The notes under the pieces were generated by a model that did no database searches, had not been told where the DNA came from, and saw only the letters and a list, made by a program, of their open reading frames with translations. 28,536 nucleotides of DNA from Allosediminivita sp964397775 (lineage in GTDB: Bacteria; Pseudomonadota; Alphaproteobacteria; Rhodobacterales; Rhodobacteraceae), in contig CAYNKL010000043.1 in NCBI GenBank assembly GCA_964397775.1, positions 1 to 28,536 of the forward strand, given 5' to 3'. This document shows, piece after piece, positions 15,222 through 22,683 of the stretch; positions within the stretch are counted from its first letter, which is position 1; each line of letters starts with the position of its first letter. The translations under genes were made by a program, and so were the position numbers.

Positions 15222-16919
15222 ATGATCTCCAGACGCGACTTCCTGCAGGTTTCCATGGCCGCCTCCGCGGCGCTGGGCGCAAGCGGCTTCGGCAACTGGT
15301 CCCGGCTCGCCGCCCAGCAGGCGCTCACCCAGGACCAGCTCCTGGAATTCGATACCTTCGGGAATGTCTCGCTGATCCACGTCACCGACATCCACGCGCA
15401 GCTCAAGCCGATCTACTTCCGCGAGCCCTCGGTCAACATCGGCGTCGGCCCCAACCGGGGCGAGGTGCCTCACGTCACCGGCGGCGACTTCCGCCGGCTC
15501 TACGGGATCGACGACGGCTCGCCCTCGCACTACGCGCTCAGCTCGGGCGATTTCGCGGCGCTGGCGCAGGCCTACGGCCGCGTCGGTGGCATGGACCGCG
15601 TGGCGACCGTGGTGAACGCCATCCGCGCCGACCGCCCCGATGCGCTCCTGCTCGACGGCGGTGACACCTGGCACGGCTCCTACACCTGCCACCACACGGC
15701 AGGGCAGGACATGGTCAACGTCATGAACGCGCTGAAGCCCGACGCCATGACCTTCCACTGGGAATTCACCCTTGGGCAGGACCGCGTGCGCGAACTGGTC
15801 GAGGGCCTGCCCTTCGACGCCCTTGGCCAGAACATCTTCGACGCCATGTGGGACGAACCCGCCGAGCGGTTCAAACCCTACGAGTTCTACGAACGCGGCG
15901 GCGTCAAGATCGCCGTCATCGGCCAGGCCTTCCCCTACCTGCCCATCGCCAACCCCGGTTGGATGTTCCCCGACTACACCTTCGGCATCCGCGACCGCCA
16001 CATGCAGGAGATGGTCGACGAGGTCCGCGCCCAGGGCGCCGAACTGGTTGTCTGCCTCAGCCACAACGGCTTCGACGTGGACAAGAAGATGGCGGGCCAG
16101 GTCTCGGGCATCGACGTGATCCTCACCGGCCACACCCATGACGCGCTCCCCGAACCCGTGCTGGTGGGTGACACGATCCTCATCGCCTCCGGCTCCAACG
16201 GCAAGTTCGTCAGCCGCGTCGACCTCGACGTGCGCGACGGGCAGATGATGGGCTTCCGCCACAAGCTCATCCCGATCTTCTCGGACGTGATCGCGCCCGA
16301 TCCCGAGATGACCCGCCTCATCGACGAACAGCGCGCCCCCTACATCGACCAGCTGACCGAGGTCATCGGCGAAACCGATGGCACGCTCTACCGCCGCGGC
16401 AATTTCAACGGCACCTGGGACGACCTCATCTGCGATGCCCTCATGTCCGAACGCGACGCGCAGATCGCCCTGTCGCCGGGCGTGCGCTGGGGCCCCTCGC
16501 TGATCCCCGGCGACAAGATCACGCGCGAGGACATCTGGAACGTCACCTCCATGTCCTACGGCGAAGCCTACCGGAACGAGATGACGGGCGAGTTCCTCAA
16601 GGTCGTGCTCGAGGACGTGGCCGACAACATCTTCAACCCCGATCCCTACTACCAGCAGGGCGGCGACATGGTCCGCACCGGCGGCCTCGGCTACCGCATC
16701 GACGTGCGCGCCGAACAGGGCAACCGGATCTCGGACATGGTCCTGCTCGAAACGGGTGAACCGATCGACCCCGCCGCCACCTACGTGGTCGCCGGCTGGG
16801 CCAGCGTGAACGAGGGGACCGAGGGCCCGATGATCTGGGACGTGGTGGAAAACCACATCCGGCAGCAGGGCACGATCCGCACAGACGTGAACACCGACGT
16901 GGAGGTGGAGGGCGCCTGA
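15222..16919 (+). CDS. soxB: SoxB, thiosulfohydrolase
   Basis: This 565-residue protein has a Tat signal at the start (ISRRDFLQVSMAASAALGA). Metal-ligand motifs of the 5'-nucleotidase-like fold follow: HVTDIHAQLKP with Asp56 and His58, LDGGDTWHGSYTCHHT, CLSHNGFDVDKK and TGHTHDALPE. SoxB is the dimanganese hydrolase that releases sulfate from the SoxY-bound S-sulfonate in the periplasm. The start at 15222 gives the correct Tat N-terminus. An ATG 27 bases upstream would add residues not typical of the family. Confidence 0.96.
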   Translation: MISRRDFLQVSMAASAALGASGFGNWSRLAAQQALTQDQLLEFDTFGNVSLIHVTDIHAQLKPIYFREPSVNIGVGPNRGEVPHVTGGDFRRLYGIDDGSPSHYALSSGDFAALAQAYGRVGGMDRVATVVNAIRADRPDALLLDGGDTWHGSYTCHHTAGQDMVNVMNALKPDAMTFHWEFTLGQDRVRELVEGLPFDALGQNIFDAMWDEPAERFKPYEFYERGGVKIAVIGQAFPYLPIANPGWMFPDYTFGIRDRHMQEMVDEVRAQGAELVVCLSHNGFDVDKKMAGQVSGIDVILTGHTHDALPEPVLVGDTILIASGSNGKFVSRVDLDVRDGQMMGFRHKLIPIFSDVIAPDPEMTRLIDEQRAPYIDQLTEVIGETDGTLYRRGNFNGTWDDLICDALMSERDAQIALSPGVRWGPSLIPGDKITREDIWNVTSMSYGEAYRNEMTGEFLKVVLEDVADNIFNPDPYYQQGGDMVRTGGLGYRIDVRAEQGNRISDMVLLETGEPIDPAATYVVAGWASVNEGTEGPMIWDVVENHIRQQGTIRTDVNTDVEVEGA

Positions 16920-16950
16920 GGGCGCCCACCCCAAAAAATTTTCGTCATAT

Positions 16951-16968
16951 CATTCACATAGATGAATG
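16951..16968. promoter_or_regulatory. Candidate SoxR operator upstream of soxC
   Basis: The inverted repeat CATTCA-N6-TGAATG lies in the 72-base gap between soxB and soxC, ending 23 bases before the soxC start. It is the most symmetrical of the set and agrees with the soxX site in position and spacing. It could alternatively be a small RNA hairpin (6-bp stem, 6-base loop). Confidence 0.5.
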
Positions 16969-16991
16969 TCTTGATTTGAAGGGAGGCAAAC

Positions 16992-18272
16992 ATGGCAGAC
17001 GAGCAAGGCAGGCACCCCAGCCGCCGCGCGTTCCTGACCAGCGCCGCGGCCCTCGGGGCCGGGGCGGGGCTGGCGGGGGCGGCGCGGGCGAATGGCCCCG
17101 ACCCGCTCATCACCGAAGTGCAGGACTGGGCCAGCGGCCTTGGCGAAGGCGTCGACGCCACGCCCTACGGCCTGCCCATCCGGTTCGAGGACGACGTGAT
17201 CCGCCGCAACGTCGAATGGCTGACGGCGGATAGCATCAGCTCGATCAACTTCACGCCCATCCACGCGCTCGACGGCACCATCACGCCCCAGGGCTGCGCC
17301 TTTGAACGGCACCATTCCGGCGCGATCGAGCTGGCCAAGCCCGACTACCGCCTCATGGTGAACGGCCTCGTCGATAAACCGCTGGTCTTCACCTACGCCG
17401 ACCTCGAACGCTTCCCGCGCGAAAACCACGTCTACTTCTGCGAATGTGCCGCCAACAGCGGCATGGAATGGGCGGGCGCGCAGCTCAACGGCGCGCAGTT
17501 CACGCACGGCATGATCCACAACATGGAGTACACCGGCGTCCCCCTGCGCACCCTCCTGCAGGAGGCGGGGCTTGCTGCGGCGGGCGACCTCTCGGGCAAA
17601 TGGGTCTACGTCGAGGGGGCGGATGCCAGCTCCAACGGACGTTCCATCCCCATGGAAAAGGCGCTCGACGACGTGCTCGTCGCCTTCAAGGCCAATGGCG
17701 AGGCGCTGCGCAAGGAACACGGCTACCCCGTGCGCCTCGTTGTGCCCGGCTGGGAGGGCAACATGTGGGTCAAATGGCTCCGCCGGATCGAGGTCATGGA
17801 CGGTCCCGTGGAAAGCCGCGAGGAGACCAGCAAGTACACCGATGTTCTCGCCGACGGCACCGCCCGCAAGTGGACCTGGGTGATGGACGCCAAATCCGTC
17901 ATCACCTCGCCCAGCCCGCAAAGCCCGATCACCCACGGCCCCGGCCCGCTGGTCATCACCGGGCTTGCCTGGTCGGGCCACGGCGCGATCCGTCGCGTCG
18001 ATGTCTCTACCGATGGCGGCATCAGCTGGCAGACCGCGCGGCTGGCGCGCGAAGGCGAAGCCAAGGCGCTCAGCCGCTTCTACCTCGACGTGGACTGGGA
18101 CGGCTCCGAGATGCTGCTGCAAAGCCGCGCCATGGATGACACCGGCTACGTCCAGCCCACCAAGGATCAGCTGCGCGAGGTGCGGGGCCTCAATTCCGTC
18201 TACCACAACAACGGCATCCAGACCTGGCACGTGAAAACCAGCGGGGAGGCGGAAAATGTCGAAGTCTCTTAA
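16992..18272 (+). CDS. soxC: SoxC, molybdenum subunit of sulfane dehydrogenase SoxCD
   Basis: This 426-residue protein has a Tat signal (PSRRAFLTSAAALGAGAG). It belongs to the sulfite-oxidase fold. NFTPIHALDGTITPQG and the molybdopterin-ligating cysteine region YFCECAANSGMEW (Cys150 and Cys152) identify it. The C-terminal half is the dimerisation domain. SoxC with SoxD oxidises the SoxY-bound sulfane sulfur, releasing six electrons. Its last 17 bases overlap the soxD start, so the two subunits are translationally coupled. GGGAGG lies before the ATG. Confidence 0.96.
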   Translation: MADEQGRHPSRRAFLTSAAALGAGAGLAGAARANGPDPLITEVQDWASGLGEGVDATPYGLPIRFEDDVIRRNVEWLTADSISSINFTPIHALDGTITPQGCAFERHHSGAIELAKPDYRLMVNGLVDKPLVFTYADLERFPRENHVYFCECAANSGMEWAGAQLNGAQFTHGMIHNMEYTGVPLRTLLQEAGLAAAGDLSGKWVYVEGADASSNGRSIPMEKALDDVLVAFKANGEALRKEHGYPVRLVVPGWEGNMWVKWLRRIEVMDGPVESREETSKYTDVLADGTARKWTWVMDAKSVITSPSPQSPITHGPGPLVITGLAWSGHGAIRRVDVSTDGGISWQTARLAREGEAKALSRFYLDVDWDGSEMLLQSRAMDDTGYVQPTKDQLREVRGLNSVYHNNGIQTWHVKTSGEAENVEVS

Positions 18273-19446
18273 ACTCTACGCCGCCACCGCGCTCGGCATC
18301 GGCGCCACCCTGACGCTTTCTGTCATGCTCGCCGAGCGCAACATCGCGCCCATGCCGGAAAATCCGCCGCTGCTGGGCCGGCTTCCCGATCGGGCGCCCG
18401 CCAGCCCTGCGCCATCCCCCGAAAGCGGCATGATCGCCGCCGCCCACGCAGACGAGGCCGGGGACACCCCCACCTTCGGCATCGGCCGAAAGGCGCTGCC
18501 CGAGGAACTCGCCGCCTGGGATCTTGACGTGAGCCCCGACGGCACCGGCCTGCCCGAGGGATCGGGCGACGTCACCACCGGAGAGGCGCTTTTCGTGGAA
18601 CGCTGCGCCGCCTGCCACGGCGACTTTGCCGAGGGCGTCGGCAACTGGCCCGCACTCGCGGGGGGCGAAGGGACGCTTGCCGACGCGGACCCGGTCAAGA
18701 CAGTGGGCAGCTACTGGCCCTACCTCTCGACCACCTGGGACTACGTCCACCGCTCCATGCCCTTCGGCAACGCGCAGACCCTCACCGCGGACGAAACCTA
18801 CGCCATCACCGCTTACATCCTCTATTCCAACTGGATCGTGGACGAGGATTTCACCCTCAGCCGCGACACCTTTGGCGAGGTCGAGATGCCCAACGCGGAC
18901 GGGTTCATCGTCGATGACCGCCCCGAAACGGAATACGCCAAGTGGCGCGCCGAGCCCTGCATGGAAGACTGCAAGGACAGCGTCGAGATCACCAAGCGCG
19001 CCAGCACCCTCGACGTGACGCCGAAGGACGATTTCGACGTGAACCCCATCACCGGCACCGAGGTCGCCGTCGCGATCGAGCCTGAGCCGGAACCGGAGCC
19101 GGAGGCACAGGGGCCCGAACAGGCGGCATCCCCCGATCCCGAACTCGTGGCTGCGGGCGAAAAGGTCTTCCGCCAGTGCAAGGCCTGCCACCAGGTGGGC
19201 GAGGGGGCGTCCAACCGCGTCGGCCCGCATCTCAACGGCATTCCCGGCCGCGACATCGCCGCCGCCGAGGGCTTCCGCTACTCCGGCGCGATGGAGGGCA
19301 TGGACGGCACCTGGGACGACGACCGCCTGGCCGAATTCCTTGCCGACCCACGTGGCACGGTGCGCGGCACCCGCATGGCCTTTGCCGGCCTACGCGACGA
19401 GGCCGACATCGCGGCGGTCATCGCCTACCTGCACAGCTTCGAGTGA
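18256..19446 (+). CDS. soxD: SoxD, dihaem cytochrome c subunit of SoxCD
   Basis: This 396-residue protein has an N-terminal hydrophobic segment at about residues 7-24 (signal or anchor). The first cytochrome c domain has CAACH at 117-121 and the second CKACH at 308-312, joined by an acidic proline-rich linker (EPEPEPEPEA) around residue 280. This is the dihaem form of SoxD, which takes electrons from the SoxC molybdenum centre. The start overlaps the end of soxC by 17 bases. The C-terminal domain resembles small class I cytochromes c (FRYSGAMEG, GTRMAFAGL). Confidence 0.95.
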   Translation: MSKSLKLYAATALGIGATLTLSVMLAERNIAPMPENPPLLGRLPDRAPASPAPSPESGMIAAAHADEAGDTPTFGIGRKALPEELAAWDLDVSPDGTGLPEGSGDVTTGEALFVERCAACHGDFAEGVGNWPALAGGEGTLADADPVKTVGSYWPYLSTTWDYVHRSMPFGNAQTLTADETYAITAYILYSNWIVDEDFTLSRDTFGEVEMPNADGFIVDDRPETEYAKWRAEPCMEDCKDSVEITKRASTLDVTPKDDFDVNPITGTEVAVAIEPEPEPEPEAQGPEQAASPDPELVAAGEKVFRQCKACHQVGEGASNRVGPHLNGIPGRDIAAAEGFRYSGAMEGMDGTWDDDRLAEFLADPRGTVRGTRMAFAGLRDEADIAAVIAYLHSFE

Positions 19447-19468
19447 CGCTCCCTCGCTGATGCTGAAG

Positions 19469-19498
19469 AGGGGCGCGACACTCCGCGCCCCTTGACCT
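19469..19498 (+). terminator. Hairpin terminator after soxD
   Basis: A 9-bp perfect stem (AGGGGCGCG and CGCGCCCCT, 6-base loop) lies 22 bases after the soxD stop, followed by a weak T-containing tail. It probably ends the sox transcript before the cation transporter gene. Confidence 0.6.
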
Positions 19499-19527
19499 TC
19501 CCTCGCCGGAGGGTCCAACTCCACCCC

Positions 19528-20442
19528 ATGCCGCACGGACATCATCACCACCATCACCACGACGCCGAAGGCGGGGACGGCAAGCTCGCCATCGCCGTGG
19601 GCGTGAACATGCTGCTCACCGTTGCGCAGGTGATCGGCGGCATCGTTTCGGGCAGCCTCGCCATGATTGCCGACGCGCTGCACAACTTCTCCGACGCGGC
19701 GAGCCTCATCATCGCCGCAGTCGCCCGCCGCATCGCGCGCAGGCCCGCCGACGCCGACATGACCTTCGGCTACGCCCGGGCCGAGCTCGTCGCCGCGCTC
19801 ATCAACCTCACCACGCTCATCGTCATCGGCCTCTACCTGCTCTACGAGGCCGTGTTCCGCCTGATCGAGCCCGAGCCCGTCACCGGCTGGCTGATCATCC
19901 TGATCGCCGCCGTGGCGCTTGTCGTCGACCTCGCCACCGCCGCGCTCACCTGGGCGATGTCCAAGGACAGCGTGAACATCCGCGCGGCCTTCCTGCACAA
20001 CCTCGCCGACGCCATGGGCTCGCTCGCCGTCATCGTCGCGGGCCTGCTCATCATGTGGTTCGGCTGGATGTGGGTCGATCCCGTCGCCACCCTCGGCATC
20101 GCCGGCTACATCCTCTGGATGGCCTTCGCCGAAATTGGCGGCGTCATCCGCATCCTCATGCTCGGCAGCCCGCCGGACCTTGCCCCCGACCACGTCATCG
20201 CCACCGCCGAGGCCGTGCCCGGCGTGAAGGGCATGCACCACGCCCACCTCTGGCAGCTCGACGAACACCGCCGCATGCTCGAGGCGCATATCGTCATCGC
20301 CGCCGGCGAATGGGGCGAGGCCGACGCCATCAAGCAGGCCGTCAAGGCCGAGATCGAGGGCGTCCACGGCATCGGCCACGTCACGCTCGAGATGGAATGC
20401 GCAGGTCACGAATGCTCGCACGCGCGGGCGGTCGGGCACTAG
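19528..20442 (+). CDS. Cation diffusion facilitator (Zn-type CDF)
   Basis: This 304-residue protein starts with a histidine run (MPHGHHHHHHHD), a likely metal-binding N-terminus. About six membrane segments follow. Two metal-site motifs match zinc-transporting CDFs: ADALHNFSD in the second helix and LHNLADAMGS in the fifth. A C-terminal cytoplasmic domain contains VPGVKGMHHAHLWQLDEHR, and the protein ends in a His/Cys-rich tail. It exports Zn2+ or a similar divalent ion from the cytoplasm. It is downstream of soxD on the same strand beyond a hairpin. A hairpin also follows its own stop. A link to sulfur oxidation is possible but not shown. Confidence 0.92.
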   Translation: MPHGHHHHHHHDAEGGDGKLAIAVGVNMLLTVAQVIGGIVSGSLAMIADALHNFSDAASLIIAAVARRIARRPADADMTFGYARAELVAALINLTTLIVIGLYLLYEAVFRLIEPEPVTGWLIILIAAVALVVDLATAALTWAMSKDSVNIRAAFLHNLADAMGSLAVIVAGLLIMWFGWMWVDPVATLGIAGYILWMAFAEIGGVIRILMLGSPPDLAPDHVIATAEAVPGVKGMHHAHLWQLDEHRRMLEAHIVIAAGEWGEADAIKQAVKAEIEGVHGIGHVTLEMECAGHECSHARAVGH

Positions 20443-20445
20443 GCC

Positions 20446-20475
20446 GGCGCTCGGCCCGCTGGCGGGTCAGGCGCC
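20446..20475 (+). terminator. Hairpin after the CDF gene
   Basis: A nested inverted repeat (GGCGC and CCCGC pairing with GCGGG and GCGCC, short internal mismatch) begins three bases after the stop. It has no T-tract, so termination is plausible rather than certain. Confidence 0.45.
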
Positions 20476-20958
20476 CTGTCGCGCAAAGCATGCCGGTCAA
20501 AGGGGCGATCGTGGGCGTGTCTCCACATAGCGCGGGCTATCAGTCACAGACCGTCCTCAGCGAGAGTTAGAACTTCTGCCTACCCTAAGGGCGCGCTAAT
20601 TCCGACAAGGCAGGGTGAAGGTCCGTACTTCGCGTTCCTGTCGCGCCATCTTTGGATCGCGCGCCCTTGGAAATTGCGGGAAAGTCGTGCGCTTCGAGGC
20701 GGCCCCGCCGCTGGACCAACCGGGACTCACCCAGGCGATTCCCCGGCGAAGGCTTTCCAGCCGATAGACCGCAGCTCAATTTTCGCAACAGTCCTCAGCA
20801 ACGACTGCGCCGTGTTCCCCTAGGGCAACAATGGCCTCAAGTGACGCCGCGTCGTTCCGCCGTCCCCTGTAATCGCAGGCGGCCAGACCTTACGTCACCT
20901 TCAAGCCCTTTGAGCGACACAATGATGTTGCACGACAAAGCGTTACGGAGTTTTCTAT
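20476..20958. other. Long gap upstream of the VPLPA-CTERM gene
   Basis: No convincing gene was found in these 483 bases; a 67-codon minus-strand frame has no recognisable motif. The notable content is two CCCTA-type palindromes: CCCTAAGGG at 20583-20591 and, closer to the gene, GTTCCCCTAGGGCAAC at 20814-20829. The second is symmetrical at 14 of 16 positions. They could be binding sites for a regulator of the downstream surface protein, by inference. Confidence 0.3.
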
Positions 20959-21537
20959 ATGTCCAGTAAGATCCTCGCAGCCGTTGCTGCTCTCGCCCTT
21001 TCGACCGCCGCTGCCGGCGCCGCGACCCTCAACGAAGCCGACTTCGGCGAGTTCGGGGACAGCTACGACGCCCCCACCAATTTCAGCGGCTACAGCACCA
21101 TCACGGGCAGCTCCAAGGGCGATGAGGACTTCGAGTACTTCGTGTTCGATTCACTCAAGGGGGGCAGCCGGCTCGACTTCACGCTCACCAACGAGGGCGA
21201 CGGTTCGAACATGCTGATCCGGCTTTCCCCGATCGCATTCACCATGGACCATTGGGACTGGAAGGTTGACGAGCACGAATTCGACGCCGACAACATGGAC
21301 GCTCGCGAACTCTACGCCAACAAGTGGGACTCCGAGGATCGCTATTCCTTCCTCGTCCCCGAGGATTACGAAGGTCCTGTCTACGGTTTCGCACGTTTCT
21401 ACGGCACGAATTCACCCTCGAGCTTCACCTTGGACGCGACTGTCTCGGCCGTGCCGCTGCCGGGCGCGCTTGGTCTCATGCTGGCTGGTCTCGGTGCCAT
21501 CGGCGTGGTGACACGGGTCCGTCGCAAGACCGCCTGA
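20959..21537 (+). CDS. VPLPA-CTERM sorting domain protein
   Basis: This 192-residue protein has an N-terminal signal peptide (MSSKILAAVAALALSTAAAGAA). The mature part is rich in aspartate and serine with no catalytic motif visible. The C-terminus has the VPLPA-CTERM layout: AVPLPGALGL, a hydrophobic helix, and a basic end (RVRRKTA). Such proteins are recognised by exosortase-type enzymes in Rhodobacteraceae and are linked to extracellular matrix or surface layers. No exosortase is in the window. The Wza-like export gene at 5220-6365 is the only other polysaccharide-related gene here. The start has GGAG a few bases upstream. Confidence 0.88.
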   Translation: MSSKILAAVAALALSTAAAGAATLNEADFGEFGDSYDAPTNFSGYSTITGSSKGDEDFEYFVFDSLKGGSRLDFTLTNEGDGSNMLIRLSPIAFTMDHWDWKVDEHEFDADNMDARELYANKWDSEDRYSFLVPEDYEGPVYGFARFYGTNSPSSFTLDATVSAVPLPGALGLMLAGLGAIGVVTRVRRKTA

Positions 21538-21649
21538 AACTGTCCGCCGAACTGGCACAAGTAGGACGCTGCGGGCGGCACACCCCTGACCGAGGTGGTG
21601 ACGTTCGTGGCGAAGCCGGTCGCGAACAGCAGCAAGGCGCTTGTCTGTC

Positions 21650-22273
21650 TCAACCGCTTTCCAGGAAACGTGTCGCCAGCTTGTAGACCCGGCTCACGCC
21701 GGGTCTTGTCAGGTCCCAGGACCCGACCTCTTGGCGGACAAGGGCAGGGTGCTTCTTGCTGATGTCGCGCAGCGCATTCCCAACGGAGTCCCGCAAATAC
21801 TCGCTGTCTTCTTCCCTGAGGGCGGAGAGAAGCGCGATGGCAACCTCAGGGTGATCACGGAAATAGGGGCGACCTGTCCAGATCCGCAGGCCTTCGGTCA
21901 CCGCGCGCCGCGTGTTGGCTGACGCATCCGAGAGCCATTCGCGGATGACCGGCAGCGCGGCCTCATAGCCGATATCGTGGCAGAATTGATCGAAGGCCTT
22001 GGCGAGAATCTCCTGAACGCGCCAGTCGGCGTCCTGGCTGACCTGTTGCTTGAGAATACGTAGCGCCTCTGCATCCGAAGCCGCGAGCCGGCCGAGCACG
22101 AAGGTCCCCACGCATCTGGCCTGATGGACGTCGGACCGTAAGAGCTCCAATGCGATCTCTTTGGCCGATGTCGCCTCGGTCGAGGTGAAAAGCTCGTCTG
22201 CGGTGCGTTGCAGATCGCGGAAGCCGTGTTCCGTCTTCTTCGATCTCTCGACGATGTCTGCGGTGATGACCAT
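21650..22273 (-). CDS. HEAT-repeat protein, DNA alkylation repair (AlkC/AlkD)-like
   Basis: This 207-residue, largely alpha-helical protein has HEAT-like repeats, for example ADWRVQEILAKAFDQFCHD, SANTRRAVTEGLRIW and DSEYLRDSVGNALRDISKKHPALV. The last two resemble the AlkC/AlkD type of DNA glycosylase, which removes alkylated bases. The protein is short for AlkC and no catalytic residue can be assigned by eye, so the function is uncertain. The start at 22273 follows a G-rich stretch; an ATG 51 bases upstream is less likely. A perfect 9-bp inverted repeat within its 3' end (21685-21706) could also act as a stop for the convergent VPLPA gene. Confidence 0.65.
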   Translation of the reverse strand: MVITADIVERSKKTEHGFRDLQRTADELFTSTEATSAKEIALELLRSDVHQARCVGTFVLGRLAASDAEALRILKQQVSQDADWRVQEILAKAFDQFCHDIGYEAALPVIREWLSDASANTRRAVTEGLRIWTGRPYFRDHPEVAIALLSALREEDSEYLRDSVGNALRDISKKHPALVRQEVGSWDLTRPGVSRVYKLATRFLESG

Positions 22274-22531
22274 GCGCCCCCCTGAGCTTGATCTGCAGTC
22301 ACCAGATATGAGCTTGGGTCCCACAGCCGATGCCTGAGAGGATCAAATCGCTCTCGCTGAGTTCTGCAAGGACTTTGACACGTGCAAGATCGCGCACTGG
22401 AGATCATGGGTGGTATCTCTGCAGATCCGGTCGGCGGGGCGTGCCTTTTTGTCGTCCCGGCTAGCTGCCGCTGCGCCACTCTCCGGAACCGCTCCATGGC
22501 TCCAGGCTATCTATCCTGCACGAAATGCGAA
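22274..22531. other. Gap upstream of the HEAT-repeat gene
   Basis: No gene was recognised between the HEAT-repeat start and the repeat elements at 22532-22675. The stretch must hold the HEAT gene's promoter on the minus strand. Short open frames here show no family resemblance. Confidence 0.3.
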
Positions 22532-22563
22532 GGGCGGGACGCGCATTTTTGCGCGCCCCGCCC
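22532..22563. other. Strong 14-bp hairpin, TTTT loop
   Basis: GGGCGGGACGCGCA (22532-22545) pairs with 22550-22563 at 13 of 14 positions around a TTTT loop. It abuts the 83-base repeat described next. It could be a transcription stop for reads arriving from either side, or part of a larger structured repeat. Confidence 0.6.
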
Positions 22564-22643
22564 GGGACAATCTTAGCAGCGGGTTAACAGGTCTCTGTAA
22601 CCCATTGATTTATATTGGCTGAAAATGTGTCCCAGCCCGGGAC
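22561..22643 (-). repeat. 83-base structured intergenic element, copy A
   Basis: Read on the minus strand this begins with the small palindrome GTCCCGGGCTGGGAC, contains ATATAAATCAATGGGTTA in the middle followed by a hairpin closed by TAACCC, and ends TAAGATTGTCCCGGG. A second copy of exactly the same length is at 26395-26477. Copy A lies downstream of the helicase gene in the same orientation as that gene. Confidence 0.8.
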
Positions 22644-22648
22644 GTCCC

Positions 22649-22675
22649 GGGGACGCCGCGATAAGCGGCGTCCCC
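22649..22675 (-). terminator. Hairpin terminator after the helicase gene
   Basis: A perfect 11-bp stem (GGGGACGCCGC and its complement, 5-base loop) starts eight bases after the helicase stop on the minus strand. No T-tract is adjacent; the next T run (CATTTTC) is inside the 83-base element. It probably acts together with that element at the 3' end of the transcript. Confidence 0.6.
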
Positions 22676-22683
22676 GATCTTGT

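Noticed and set aside
15084..16934. A 616-codon minus-strand open frame
   Set aside because: It is antisense to soxB and rich in Val/Asp/Gly/His with no motif. soxB on the plus strand explains the region fully.
20585..20788. 67-codon minus-strand open frame in the gap before the VPLPA-CTERM gene
   Set aside because: Composition is Ser/Arg/Gly-rich with no motif and no clear ribosome binding site.
21685..21706. Perfect 9-bp hairpin as a terminator for the VPLPA-CTERM gene
   Set aside because: It lies inside the 3' coding end of the convergent HEAT-repeat gene about 150 bases past the VPLPA stop and lacks a T-tract; noted with that gene only.
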